Part shown: positions 12,366 to 24,603 of the stretch, piece by piece
How positions within the stretch are numbered: position 1 is the first letter of the stretch
How the letters are laid out: every line of letters begins with the position of its first letter
Source of the DNA: Rotaria sordida
Lineage: Eukaryota; Rotifera; Eurotatoria; Philodinida; Philodinidae
NCBI GenBank assembly: GCA_905250125.1
Contig: CAJNOL010000053.1
Location: 186,749-250,748 of the forward strand
Direction of reading: 5' to 3'
Length of the DNA stretch: 64,000 bases
The notes under the pieces: model-generated
What the model saw: only the letters and a program-made list of their open reading frames with translations
Database searches by the model: none
Told to the model about the DNA's origin: nothing
Translations under genes and position numbers: made by a program

Positions 12366-14629
12366 CCCATACGTCGTTCTACTATGTTGAAAAGATAATA
12401 ATAATGGTTTGACAGTAGACTAGATGAAATAAGAATATACACAATGAATGTTCACACAAATTACACTATGCACAATTGAACTAATGAACTTGTGAAAATA
12501 AGAAAGAAAAATAGTATCTAGATGAGCTTTTTTTAGTATGAGTGGGCGTTGAGAATAATCTATAAAAATAGATATAATGTTTGCTTGAATCAATCTTAAA
12601 ACTATTTCTAAATCCTTTTCAATATGTCTATTTTAAACTCTTATGTATACAAAAAAAGAATTTTCTTTATAAAATTTTCCAATAATTTAATATTCAATAT
12701 GTCATATATCACATGATCGATATTTTGAATATTCTATAATTGTAAAATTTTAAAACTGTCTTACTATAAAATCGAATAATCTATAAATAATAAGTAGTCG
12801 AGATTCATTTTATTCTTATGATAATATAAAAATTGTCACAGTCATAAAAATTTGTTTTTTTTTGAAAAATTGTCCATTTTTCTTTATTATCAAAAAATAA
12901 GATGATGACATTAAATAAACAATATGACATAGGAAAAGTTAACAATTATCTCACCCAATGGGTTAATAATAAATTACACAATTCTTACATCAAAAATAAT
13001 ACGATTTAAATAATCTTTATTATTGAATAATGTAACTCATCGTATCTTCAAAATTATTTAAATCTGTCTGCTACGAAAGACTTTACATTCAATAATGAAA
13101 AATTTTCAATAAAAAATATCAAAATCAAAATTGTTCTCGTATTTTGATATCGATACTATACTATTTTCACATAAAATAAATACGAATAGATGTAGAACTT
13201 CAATCGGTAACTCGTAGCTATAAAATATATAAAGATATAGAAATTTTTTGTCAATCTTTCTTTTATATCAAACTTCGATAATATAAAAATACAGACTTTA
13301 TAGCATAAGAAAGAAGAATTTATAGTTTAAGTCTGATTTGTTCTCTTTTTTTTTCTCTGTCTCATTTCATACGTTTAACCTGTAAGTTTTTGAATATATA
13401 TATATGTTTGCAATAAATTTGATTGTTTTGTAATGATAATAAAATAATTAAAGTAGACCAAGCTTTCAAAGAAAAAGAAAAATTAAAGTTATATTCCATT
13501 TTCTTTTCAGTATTCATCAAGTTAAGTCATGTCAAAATTGAAAACAATTTTTATATGAAAATGAATGAAGGCAGACATGCATTAAAAAACGTTCTACTAA
13601 TTATACTATTTAAACATTTTTTTTTTTCTCATTATCTTATTAGTTTTATCAATGTCTACTAGTATGAACACTATGACATAGAAATATTAAACTCCTAATG
13701 TAAGAAAGATGGAAATTTCAATCATCAACATTAATTTTCAACGACATTTTTATCAGCAATTTTTCACAAAAAAAAAGAAAGGATTCTGCTAATTAGAGTT
13801 GTAACCAGATCTAGTAATTAGCTATTTATTATCTTCTGTCATGATACATTTTACATTGCATGATTTTGTAGAATATCCATCAAACTTGAGAGAACCTTTG
13901 TTTTTCCTATTTGATTGAAGCATAACGATCTTCAAATGAAGTCCTATTCCATCAATTACTAATGAACAAACGATTCACAAAATCGATTTGACAAACTACA
14001 ATTAATATGTTCAGACGCAATTTCTTTCATCAATCTTCTTCACAACTACGTTGAGCTTTTCTTCATATTAAGCACGCTTATTCATTGCTTCCCCATTCTT
14101 GTCTGAAATTTAATCCTTTTCAAAAAGTTTACTATCTAGCTGAAAAACTAAAACATTTAAATTTGCAGTTTCTTCTATTTTTTTTTGCTGTCTACACGTA
14201 ATGAGGAATATAGCGACATCTGTCTGATTAGAGGCAGAACACAAGTTTTTTGTTATATACTAGATAATACCGAAACTGAAATTGTTATTTTCTGTAAATA
14301 ATTTGAGATAAATTTTTGACAGGTGTAATCAAACAGGCAGTAATGCTCATTTGTAATTGGTTGGTTGTTTGAAGACAAAGAGAACAATATATAGAGTCTG
14401 AACACAAAGGTCCTTGCATTATTTGAGGAAAAAAAAACGAACATTCTGCTAAAAAAATTTGTATCGTACAGTTGCTCAAAAAAATGACATATGAATGAAA
14501 TTTGATTTACATCTTATTGACATACTTTTTTTTTAGATATTGGTATAAGAGGAATACTGATTTATTATTACAATTGCTTATAACCGTTAAAATTTCACTA
14601 CAAACGTTGTTTTTATTATTATATTCACA
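12366..14629. other. Intergenic region between divergent Rap1GAP and TOP2
   Basis: Very AT-rich with no gene that I can support. Short ORFs (for example around 13423-13662 and 14253-14701) lack splice structure and have low-complexity composition. The two flanking genes diverge, so promoters for both should lie here. A polypyrimidine-AG signal (TTTTTTTTAG) ends near 14536, about 94 nt before the TOP2 start. Confidence 0.6.
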
Positions 14630-17600
14630 ATGAATAGATCCGTTAGTGATGCACCACATAAAGGAGAAGAAACTTATCAACTTCTTGAACAACTCGATCA
14701 TATACTTAAACGTCCTGAAACATATATCGGTTCAAATAGACCATGTCGTGAAGTAAAATATCTATTTCTATGTTTGACTTATATAATCATTCATTTTAGG
14801 AAATGTGGATTGTTGATGAATCAAATATAGAAAGTCCAAAAATTGTTAAAAAAGAAATAACTTATGTTCCTGGTCTTTATAAAATATTCGATGAAATTCT
14901 CGGTAAGGAAAAAATATAACTAATATTAAGATTCTTTTCAAACTCTATAATATATATTTAGTTAATGCTGCCGATAATAAACAACGTGATAAAACAATGT
15001 CATCAATTGAAGTTACTATTGATCAGTATGTCCAAAAAAATTTCTATTTTTTGTATTCTTATTTTTTTTTCTTTTGATAGAGAAAAAGGTGAAATAAAAA
15101 TTTGTAATGATGGTCATGGTATACCTGTTCGTAAATGGGCACAAGATGATTCAATTTATATTCCAACATTAATATTTGGCAAACTTCTTACATCAGATAA
15201 TTTTAATGATGATCAAAAACGAATTACTGGTAATTATATCTTTCATTTGCTAAACTTTATTTTTTTTTTGTTTTTGCTTCTAGGTGGTCGAAATGGTTAC
15301 GGTGCAAAAGTAACAAATATTTTTAGTAAACAATTTACTGTTGAAACATGTTCAAAAGAATTTAGAAAAATATTTAAACAAGTAATATTTAACTAAAATA
15401 TTAATATTAATTAATTAATTAATTAATTTCTATTTAGACATGGACAAATAATATGCGTGATCCACAAGATGCAATAATAACAAAAGCTGATGGTTCAAAA
15501 GAATTTACACGTATTACATTTATACCTGATTTAAAACGTTTTCAAATGGATACATTAGATGATGATCATATTGCTTTATTTAAACGTCGTGCATATGATG
15601 TTGCTGTATCAACTGGTTGTAAAATAACACTTAATGGTACACGTATACCAATTAAAACAATGAAAGATTATATATTAATGTATGTTGATGTTGATGAAAA
15701 AGAAGTTGTATATAAAAAATTTAATGATCGTTGGGAAATTGGTGTTGCTAAAAATGATCATACAAAAGGTTTTACACAAGTTAGTTTTGTTAATTCAATT
15801 TTAACTTCAGATGGTGGTAAACATGTTGATTATATAACAGAACAAATATGTCCAAAATTAGTTGAACATATAAAAAAAAAAACAAAAACTGCTGGTGAAA
15901 ATTTAAAACCAATGCAAGTTAAAAATCATTTATTTCTTTTTGTTAATTGTTTAATTGAAAATCCTGAATTTGAATCTCAAGCTAAAAAACAATTAGCTAC
16001 AGAAAAAAAAAATTTTGGTTCAACATGTTTAATAAAAAATGATCAAAATTTTCATAAAGATATTATTAAAAAAACTGGTATTGTTGAATCTGTTATTGAT
16101 TGGCTTGAACATCGACAAGATGCTAAATTACATAAACAAAGTGGTTCAAAAACATCTAAATTAAAAGGTATACCGAAATTAGATGATGCTAATGATGCTG
16201 GTACAAAAAATTCTATTAATTGTACTTTAATTGTAACTGAAGGAGATTCAGCTAAAGCACTTGCTGTTGCTGGTCTTGGTGTTATTGGTAAGAAAAGATA
16301 AAAATTTTCTTTTTTCGAATAATTTTAACTAACTTTTTTTACATTGAATAGGTCGTGATCGTTATGGTGTTTATCCATTAAAAGGTAAACTTTTAAATGT
16401 ACGTGAAGCAACAACAAAAAAAATGACTGAAAATAGTGAAATATCACAATTAGTTAAAATTCTTGGTTTAAATTATGGTGAAAAATATATTAATCCTAGT
16501 GATTTATCAAAATTACGTTATGGTAAATTAATGATTATGGCTGATCAAGATCAAGATGGTAGTCATATAAAAGGTCTTGTTATTAATTTTATACATTGTA
16601 AATGGCCTAATTTACTTAAACATGATTATATTGAAGTTTTTATTACACCAATTCTTAAAGTAAGATATTGTCGATCTAAAAGAAATTATTTTGATAACTT
16701 TAGATAAAATTAAAATTTGCTAAAAATTTGTTTTTTAGGTATCAAAAGGTTCTGAAGTAATTTCATTTTATTCAATGCCTGAATTTGAACAATGGCAATC
16801 ATCAACACCAAATTGGCAAAAATGGAAATGCAAATACTATAAAGGTCTTTTTGAATTTTTATTATTAAAAACAAATAATTATTTTTTTTTTTGAACAGGT
16901 TTGGGTACATCAACAGCTAAAGAAGCTAAAGAATATTTTTCTAATATGGAACGTCATCGTATTTTATTTAAATATGAATCAATTAAAGATGATCTTGCTA
17001 TACAATTAGCATTTAATAGTGCATTAAGTGATGATCGTAAAGATTGGATTAAATGGCATACAGAAGATATTAATCAACGACGTGAACAAAATTTACCTAT
17101 GGATTATTTATATCGTAAAGATACAAAACAAATTAATTTTAATGATTTTGTTAATAAAGAACTTGTTCTTTTTTCAAAATCAAGTACAGAACGTGCAATT
17201 CCAAATATAATGGTAAATAAATCAATATAAAAAAAAAATCCAAAAAAAAATTTTCTTGTTTTTTTTTAGGATGGTCTTAAACCTGGTCAACGTAAAATAA
17301 TGTTTGTTTGTTTTACAAAAAATATAATACGTGAAATAAAAGTTGCACAATTAGGTGGTAAAGTTGCTGAAAATTCAGCTTATCATCATGGTGAACAATC
17401 ATTAACAAATACAATTGTTGGTCTTGCACAAAATTTTGTTGGTTCAAATAATATTAATTTTCTTGTACCAGCTGGTCAATTTGGTACACGTTTACATGGT
17501 GGTAATGATTCAGCTTCAGCACGTTATATTTTTACTCGTCTAAGGTAACCAAAAAAAGAATTATATGATGTTTTAATTTATTGATAATATTTTATTTATA

Positions 17601-20548
17601 GTCCACTTGCTTTAACATTATTTAATAAAAATGATGAACCATTATTAACATATTTAAATGAAGATGGTATGAGTATTGAACCTGAATGGTATTGTCCAAT
17701 AATTCCAACTGTTCTTGTTAATGGTGCACATGGTGTTGGTACTGGTTATTCAACTGATATACCATCATATAATCCATTAACATTAAGTAATAATATGAAA
17801 TATTATATACGACAAGAACGTGAACGACAACGTCAATTAAATAATCCAACAAGTGAATCAAGAAAATATTCGGATGTTATTAAATTAAAAGACTTAATTC
17901 CATGGTTTAAAAATTTTACTGGTGAAATTAAATTATTAGATGATGATCGTACACGTGGTGTTACGAATGGTGTTTGTGCTAAACTTGATGAATCAACACT
18001 TGAAATAACTGATTTACCTGTTGGTACATGGACACAACAATATAAAGAAACTGTTCTTGAAGTAATGTTACATCCAAAAAGAAATGATATTGCACCAACT
18101 ATTCTTGATTATAAAGGTTTGTTTTATAGATAATTTGTCTTGTTCTGTAAAAAAACGGTAACCTATATCGGAATGTGTTTTTAATTCATCATATCGAATT
18201 TTATGAAAAAGAAGACAATCATTATATCAATATATTCCTACCACTTAGAAATTTTCGATATATTTCGAAAGTTTCAATCTCTCTCCTAGTGCCCAATAGG
18301 ACAGGTTACAACTTGTTAAAATGCTGTTCCCAACAGCCTCCTATCTATTACCCACCATCCGGCTACATTATTTTAATATTTCTTATTTGTTTGTTTTTTT
18401 TTTAAATAGAATATCATACGGATACAACTGTTCGTTTTGTTGTAAAATTAAGTCATGAACAATTTACTAAACTTAAGGCAGCTGGTCTTCATAAAAGTTT
18501 TCGTTTACAAGATACATTTAAATTAACAAATATGGTACTTTTTGATCATAATGGTATTTTACGTCGTTATAAAACAGCTGAAGAAATTTGTGAAGAATTT
18601 TTTATGGTTCGTCTTCAAATGTATAATAAAAGAAAAGAATATATGGTTGGTACATTAAAATCACAATGTACAAAATTAGATAATATAGCAAGATTTATTC
18701 AAGAAAAAATAGAAAATGTTATAATAATTGAAAATAAAAAAATTAGTGCTGTTATTGATATGCTTGTTGAACGTAAATATGCTCGTGATCCAGAAAAAGT
18801 TTGGCGTGAAGAAGCAAAGAAAAGAGTAAATATTAGAATTTTATTTGTTTTTCTTTTTTTAATATATTTTTTTGTCTTTTTAGTTTGCTGTTGAACTTGC
18901 TACACATATTGTTCATGAAGATACAGATCAATTAGCAGATTTACAATTAAAACAAGAAGATGAAGAAAATGAAGATTTTCATGATGATGATAATAATAAA
19001 AATCAAAAATCAAAAACAACAACAACATCAAATCACATTGATACAACTTATTATGATTATTTAATAAATATGTCATTACGTAATTTAACAAAAGAACGTC
19101 GTGATGATATTGTTAAAGATCAAAAAGATAAACATGATAAACTTGATGCTTTAGAAAAAAAATCTCCTGAAGATTTATATGAAGATGATATTTTCAATTT
19201 TGAAGCTGAATATCAAAAAGTATATTCAATATCTTTATTTTTAGAATTCAAAGAAAACAATTTTCTTTAATTTTTAGACAATTGAAAAAGAACGTGCCGA
19301 TGAAATGTTTGAGGTTGCACATCCAACAACAAAGAAAGCAGGTGGTGATAATAGAACTCGTAAACGACAAACAGCTAAACCACAACGTGCTGAAACTAAA
19401 CCAGCTCCACATGGTAAACGTATAACACCAGTCATTGATCCAGCATTAATTAAAAAAGTTAATGAAGAAATTCTTAAACGTAGTAAAGTATGTTCTTCTC
19501 ATTTTTTTTTATTCTATAATCATGTCGAAGATAAATTTTCTTTATTAGGAAGAAAAGACTGTTGAAGATAAAAAAACAATTATTGAATATCTTGTTAAAG
19601 AAGGTGTTACAACAGAAGATATATCAAATATTATGCAAATGCGTTGTAGAGAAAAGAAGAAAATTGGTGGTCTTACAGGTTTTTATTTTTGAAATAAATA
19701 TTCTATTTTCTTATTTTTTGATTAAATTTTGTTGTAGAAAAGAAACCGGCTGAAACAGAAGAGAAAAAATTAAATGGTACAATTGATGAAAATGATGAAA
19801 ATAGCAATGTATCAATGATGTTAGTTGATGATAATGATAAGGTTGATGATAATGATAATTCAGGTTTAGTAAAAGAAGAAATAACACCAAAACGTAATGC
19901 ACAACGTACAGCAAAAGAAAAAGTTACAATATATCTTGGAGATAATGATGATGAAGATGATGATAGTATTATACAAGGAATGGAAATTGATGATATTGAA
20001 TCAGATTATATGGGTAGTGATTCGGAAAGTGGAAAGAAAATTAAAAAAGCTAATGTTAAACCAAAACAACCACGAAAACCTAAATCAGGTATTTTTGAAA
20101 ATATTATCTATTAGAAAAAAAAGTATATGTTTTTTTTTGTTTCAAGCTACTGCTAATGATACAACATCTCCAACGAAAAAGAAAGTATGTGATATTAAAC
20201 TTTGATTGATATTTAATAAAATAAAATTCGTCTCTCTTGTAGACAACTGCTAAGAAAAATGCAGTAGATGTTCCGATGGATGATGAAAAAAATAATGATG
20301 AATCAACACCAAAGAATAATAAAACAGAAAAACCAAAAAAACCTCGAGTATGTTAAAATTTTTCTATTAATTTTAAAAAGTTGTTATTGAATTATTTCAG
20401 GCTAAAAAAGAATCTGATGCAACACCAAAGAAAGAAACCATTAAAAAAGAACCAAAAAAAGCAGCTAAACGACCTAAACCAGCTGTGAGTATACAAATAA
20501 ATCGAGAAGAAAAATTTCAATCTAATCTTTATATTAATTATAGGATAG

Positions 20549-20579
<31 letters not shown>

Positions 20580-20755
20580 ATTCCGATTTTATCGAATACA
20601 CCAATTCCGACTAAAAAAGTAAAACATAATCTTTATCTTTTTCAATGATTATAAACTTTAATGATTTTAATTTTTAGCCTCGTACACAACGTACTGCTGC
20701 TACTAAAAAAAGTTATCATATTTCGGATGATGACGATGATGAAGATTATCTTTAA
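14630..20755 (+). CDS. TOP2: DNA topoisomerase II (nuclear, ATP-dependent)
   Basis: Passes one DNA duplex through a transient double-strand break in another; nuclear. 21 exons close in one frame at 1575 aa: 14630-14752, 14800-14902, 14962-15025, 15081-15229, 15284-15381, 15438-16287, 16352-16659, 16739-16844, 16899-17212, 17270-17544, 17602-18116, 18410-18825, 18884-19219, 19278-19487, 19549-19678, 19738-20088, 20147-20184, 20243-20347, 20401-20484, 20544-20618, 20678-20755. The GHKL ATPase has GGRNGYGAK at 147-155. The TOPRIM domain has EGDSA (E447) and DQDQDGSH (D527, D529, D531). The catalytic Tyr is Y791 in SARYIFT. The usual Q-T-K loop reads Q360-A361-K362. The C-terminal domain is Lys/Asp-rich, with a poly-Asp run from a GAT repeat, and ends EDYL. 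A few introns have weak donors (GTCTTT at 16845, GTTTGT at 18117). AATAAA lies at 21009. Confidence 0.97.
18117..18409 (+). other. Oversized TOP2 intron (293 nt)
   Basis: This intron is about five times longer than its neighbours (mostly 45-65 nt). Its middle is less AT-rich than a typical intron here and includes an open frame with no protein-like match that I recognise. I could not find clean terminal inverted repeats or a target-site duplication, so an insertion is suspected but not shown. Confidence 0.5.
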
Positions 20756-21230
20756 AAAAAAAAGAATCTCATTCTATTTATGTATATATATATATACATA
20801 ACATCCTAGATGGTTTATTTTCGTTTTGTCTCTAAAATGAAATAAGAAATTGTTTATTCATTTATTTTGTTTTGTGGCATTTGTGTGTTTGTGCACATTA
20901 AATATTAGTTTTTTGTTGTTCTTACCTAGTTAAATATATATGTAAGTGTCTATTTGTAATCCTACTTTTTGTTTGTTTTTTTTTTGTTTTGGATGATTAT
21001 GAAAACAAAATAAAAATGTGTTTTTGTTTCCATTGTATAAGATTAGAGTATATCAGTGAAGAGAAAGAAGAAAAAAAAAACGAACAAAAAGAAAGAAAAA
21101 AAAAAGATCAAATACGAGAGAAAAAAAACAGGACAAGTTTCATTTGTTTTTTTTTTTTCGAACAAAGTGATATCGAGCACAAAAACAAAAATAGAAATCA
21201 ATGATACTCTTCTTTCGAACAAATATATCA
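20756..21230. other. Convergent 3' ends of TOP2 and TASK channel
   Basis: 475 bp between the two stop codons. It holds the 3' UTRs of both genes, poly-T and poly-A tracts and an (AT)n run near 20783. AATAAA at 21009-21014 suits TOP2 polyadenylation. The TTTATT at about 20814 would give an AATAAA on the minus strand inside the TOP2 3' UTR, so the two transcripts may overlap. Confidence 0.6.
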
Positions 21231-24200
21231 TTACACAGAAGATCGTTTGACATCGAGTCGATATGAATTTAACTCAACATCTTGTCGAAAATTAGATAAC
21301 ATTGTTTGTAATCTCGTTTGTGATAGAATATTTTCAGAATCAGTAATATTATTCACATTTGTTGCTTGTTCATATGATGGTTTTAATGAACCAATTGATG
21401 CGGATGTATGTATAGGAGGATGAGATGTTGATGAATAAGAAAAAGGTGGTGGCCAATTAGTAGTTGGAGAATCATCTGTAGATGATTTACCTCCTAATAC
21501 TGATGTTGTTGTCATTGGTAATAATTTTGTTGATGTTTGTAAATTATAATCAGTATTGGACGGTTTACCAATAGAAAAAGCTCGTCGAACTGCAGCTGAA
21601 TCTAAACGTTGCATTGGTACAAGATGAGCTATTTTTCCAGGCATACGACGAACAGTAAATTTTTTACGTTCTTTCTGTCTATGTTTAAAACATGAAAAAC
21701 AATGACATGGTTCGGATTCGGATGGTGTTATTTCAGTTGATAAATATTCAAATTGATCTGGAGATGGATAAGGAATGAGAGTACCTAAAATTAAATATAT
21801 AAAAAGGAAAAAAACAAACAAAATATATTTCTTTATAAAGTATTATTTGTTTTTTTTTTAAATTCTACCATTTGGACTAATTAAATCACTATCAAATCGA
21901 AGTGAATTACGTGCAACTGCTGATTGAATTTCTTCACGACGTTCATCTTCAGTATTCATTGTTAAAAATCTTAGTACAAGTAAATTCATTGATGAAGCAA
22001 CAACAGTTAAACCAAAAAGAATAAATGTCATTGATAGAACAACATAAAAAATATTAGTATTCAATGCTTCATTAGTTTGTAAAGCAACAAAATCACCAAA
22101 ACCTATTAATTAATAACAAAAAAAAAAAATTTATATTATTTTTCGACAAAAATAAAATAAAATTTACCTATCGTTGTTAATGTTATAAAACAATAATAAA
22201 CACAATCGAAATAATCCCATGTTTCATAATGACGAAACATTGCGGCACCACCTGTAACAACTCCAACTGCTAATACAGTACCAACAATAACAAGTTCAGT
22301 TTGTGTAGTGTCATAATGACGTAATTTAATACATTTTTTTATTGTTTTTATACACCAACTAGCAAAATTATTTAGACGTTCACCAACAGATTGAAACATA
22401 ACAAGACATAATGGAATACCAATAACGGCATAGAGCATACAGAATGATTTTCCCCATACTGAAATAAGAAAATTTTATTTGATTGAACAAGAAAAAAAAA
22501 ACAAACACTAAATCATTGATATGTGTTTACTTACTTGTAGTTGGACAAGAATGACCATAGCCTAGAATAAAAAAAAAAACGAATGATGTTATTCGAACGA
22601 AAGATTAAAAATCTAATAATATTTTTAATATTTTTATAACTGCTTCTAATCCGAATAAGTATACTTATATTTTTCAAGTATTTCAAGAGAGACTAGAAGC
22701 AAATCGTGTAATTTTTTATTCTCAATCGGAAATTATGAATGACTATTGTATATGGAAAATGATTACTATTAAATGAATTTATAACATGATTGAAACTCAC
22801 AACAAGTACAAATATGTTTTCTAGATATAGAACAAAAAAAATCTTCATTTTGATGATGATAATAGAATTCAATAGAAAATTAATATTTTCATAAGATCAA
22901 TATATTAGGAAAAGAAAAGAACTTTGATTTATATTTATTAAAATTGTCTTGAATTTAGTTAGCTTTAAAGAAAAGATAAAAATAATAAATGATAATCTTC
23001 TTTTTGTTAATTTATAGATATAAGTTTATTTAAATTATTTTTATTTTTATCATAGTGGTTTTGTTTTTTTTTTTGTCAAAATTATATTTACTAAAAAAAC
23101 TTTCAAAAGACAAAAATATTCAATGCCATGATTCTCTTCCACAGAGAAACTGATATTTACTTCAGCAAATATTATGTCGGTATGATATTATTAAAAATAT
23201 ATTTATTTATCGCTTCTATTGATTTTTCTCATTAAATTCTCAAAATATTTGTTCTATATTTAGTGGTTGGCATCACGTTTTTTTTTTGATTGAGAGTTAT
23301 ACAGTTGAATACAAGAACAAACAGTAAACAGCTGTTAATTATCTAAGGACATGTTTGAAAATAGACAACCATAATAATAATAATAATAATGATAATAATA
23401 ATAATAATAATAATTCAGTGGACAGAAGAATGATTTCCGTCTCATCTTCAGACTATTACCTACATACATATATTTATGCAGCCATACGACATAACACTCT
23501 TTCATTGACGTCATTGGGAAGGCTACTATTCTATCACCATGATTTTGGCAATCATCTTTCTCTCTCTCTCTCTCTCTTCTATCAACAAGCAAATAGATTT
23601 TTGTGACAGGATGCACTCAACAGAGTCTAATGACTCGAATGCCATCAGTAGCAAAGGGATCTAGTCTCTGTTCTCGTCTACTCTTTGGTGGAAAAAAAAG
23701 AATGAGAGATTCGTGCACGCGTGCGCGACGAAGATTAGCAAACAACGTTCAAGTTCTATCCACCCAAAATCTGCCCTCCTTCTTCTTCTTTTTTTTTTTG
23801 TCTTCCAAGCTCAAAAAAAAAAATACCACAATCAATTGTAACTAGCAATTCACAGTAGGAATGCATCAAAACAATTGGAAAAAAAAGCTCTATCGACGTC
23901 AAATAAGAATGGAGGCCAAACTCGATACATACTATAATCGATTTTTTTTTGTGTTTCTAAAACAATGAATAAAAAAAGAGAAAAAAAAAAGAAAGAAAAA
24001 CTATATGATGAGTTTTTCTTCTCTTAACAAACACATTTCTGACGCATGAATATATAACTAAATTTTTTAATCAGTAAATAGAAAAATCTGATGAAATCGC
24101 GAGTTGTCTTAATTGACACGCAATGAATGATTTTTCTTGCCACTTTTCTTTTAATCTCATCAGAAATTTAGATAAATATATGAAACAAAAAAAACAAAAA

Positions 24201-24603
24201 AGATTTCATATATATTTAAAATATTATGCATAAGATAATATAAGTATTATTTAATTTTTTTGCTTACCGATAGTTGTTATGACAGTAAGCGAAAAATAAA
24301 ATGCTCCAGGAAATTTCCATTGGGCACCGGCTTTATGCGGTTGATATTTAATAACAATATCTTCAAGTTCAGTGTATTCCGTTTCGGATATATTATATGA
24401 ATGGAGCATGCTCGCTTCTGCCTTTTGATATTGTTTGCGCAGCATATCTTCTGTATTTGATTCAAGCGCGTCAAATATGGCCGCACCAACCAGCAGATAA
24501 CTGAATGAAAAATAATCGAATTTTTATAAATTAATTTTATGATACAAACATACCTGAACGTCGAAACAATAAGTGTTAAGGTACGAACGTTCTGCTTTTT
24601 CAT
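21231..24603 (-). CDS. KCNK3/KCNK9: TASK-type two-pore-domain K+ channel
   Basis: Acid-sensitive background K+ channel of the plasma membrane. Exons (minus): 24554-24603, 24268-24500, 22535-22561, 22168-22458, 21869-22102, 21231-21784; 462 aa in one frame. It starts MKKQNVRTLTLIV, like vertebrate TASK. The first pore loop is TTIGYGH with H98 exactly at the TASK pH-sensor position. N53 in NIS matches the conserved glycosylation site. The second filter is TTIGFGD (201-204). The M4 segment carries VLRFLT at 243-248, the position of the TASK X-gate. The protein ends KRSSV, matching the TASK C-terminal 14-3-3 binding motif needed for export from the ER. The C-terminal cytosolic tail is long and diverged. 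Intron 2 (22562-24267) is unusually long (1.7 kb). Subfamily call is strong; KCNK3 versus KCNK9 is not resolvable. Confidence 0.96.
23364..23580. repeat. Microsatellites (AAT)n and (CT)n in the long TASK intron
   Basis: (AAT/GAT)n runs over about 23370-23414 and (CT)n over about 23559-23578. Short ORFs across this stretch reflect the repeats, not genes. Confidence 0.85.

Noticed and set aside
19562..20205. Extra plus- and minus-strand frames in the TOP2 3' exons
   Set aside because: Off-frame readings of the Lys/Asp-rich C-terminal domain.
23335..23845. Frames of 80-93 codons in the long TASK intron
   Set aside because: Repeat-derived (AAT and CT) and between two securely placed channel exons.
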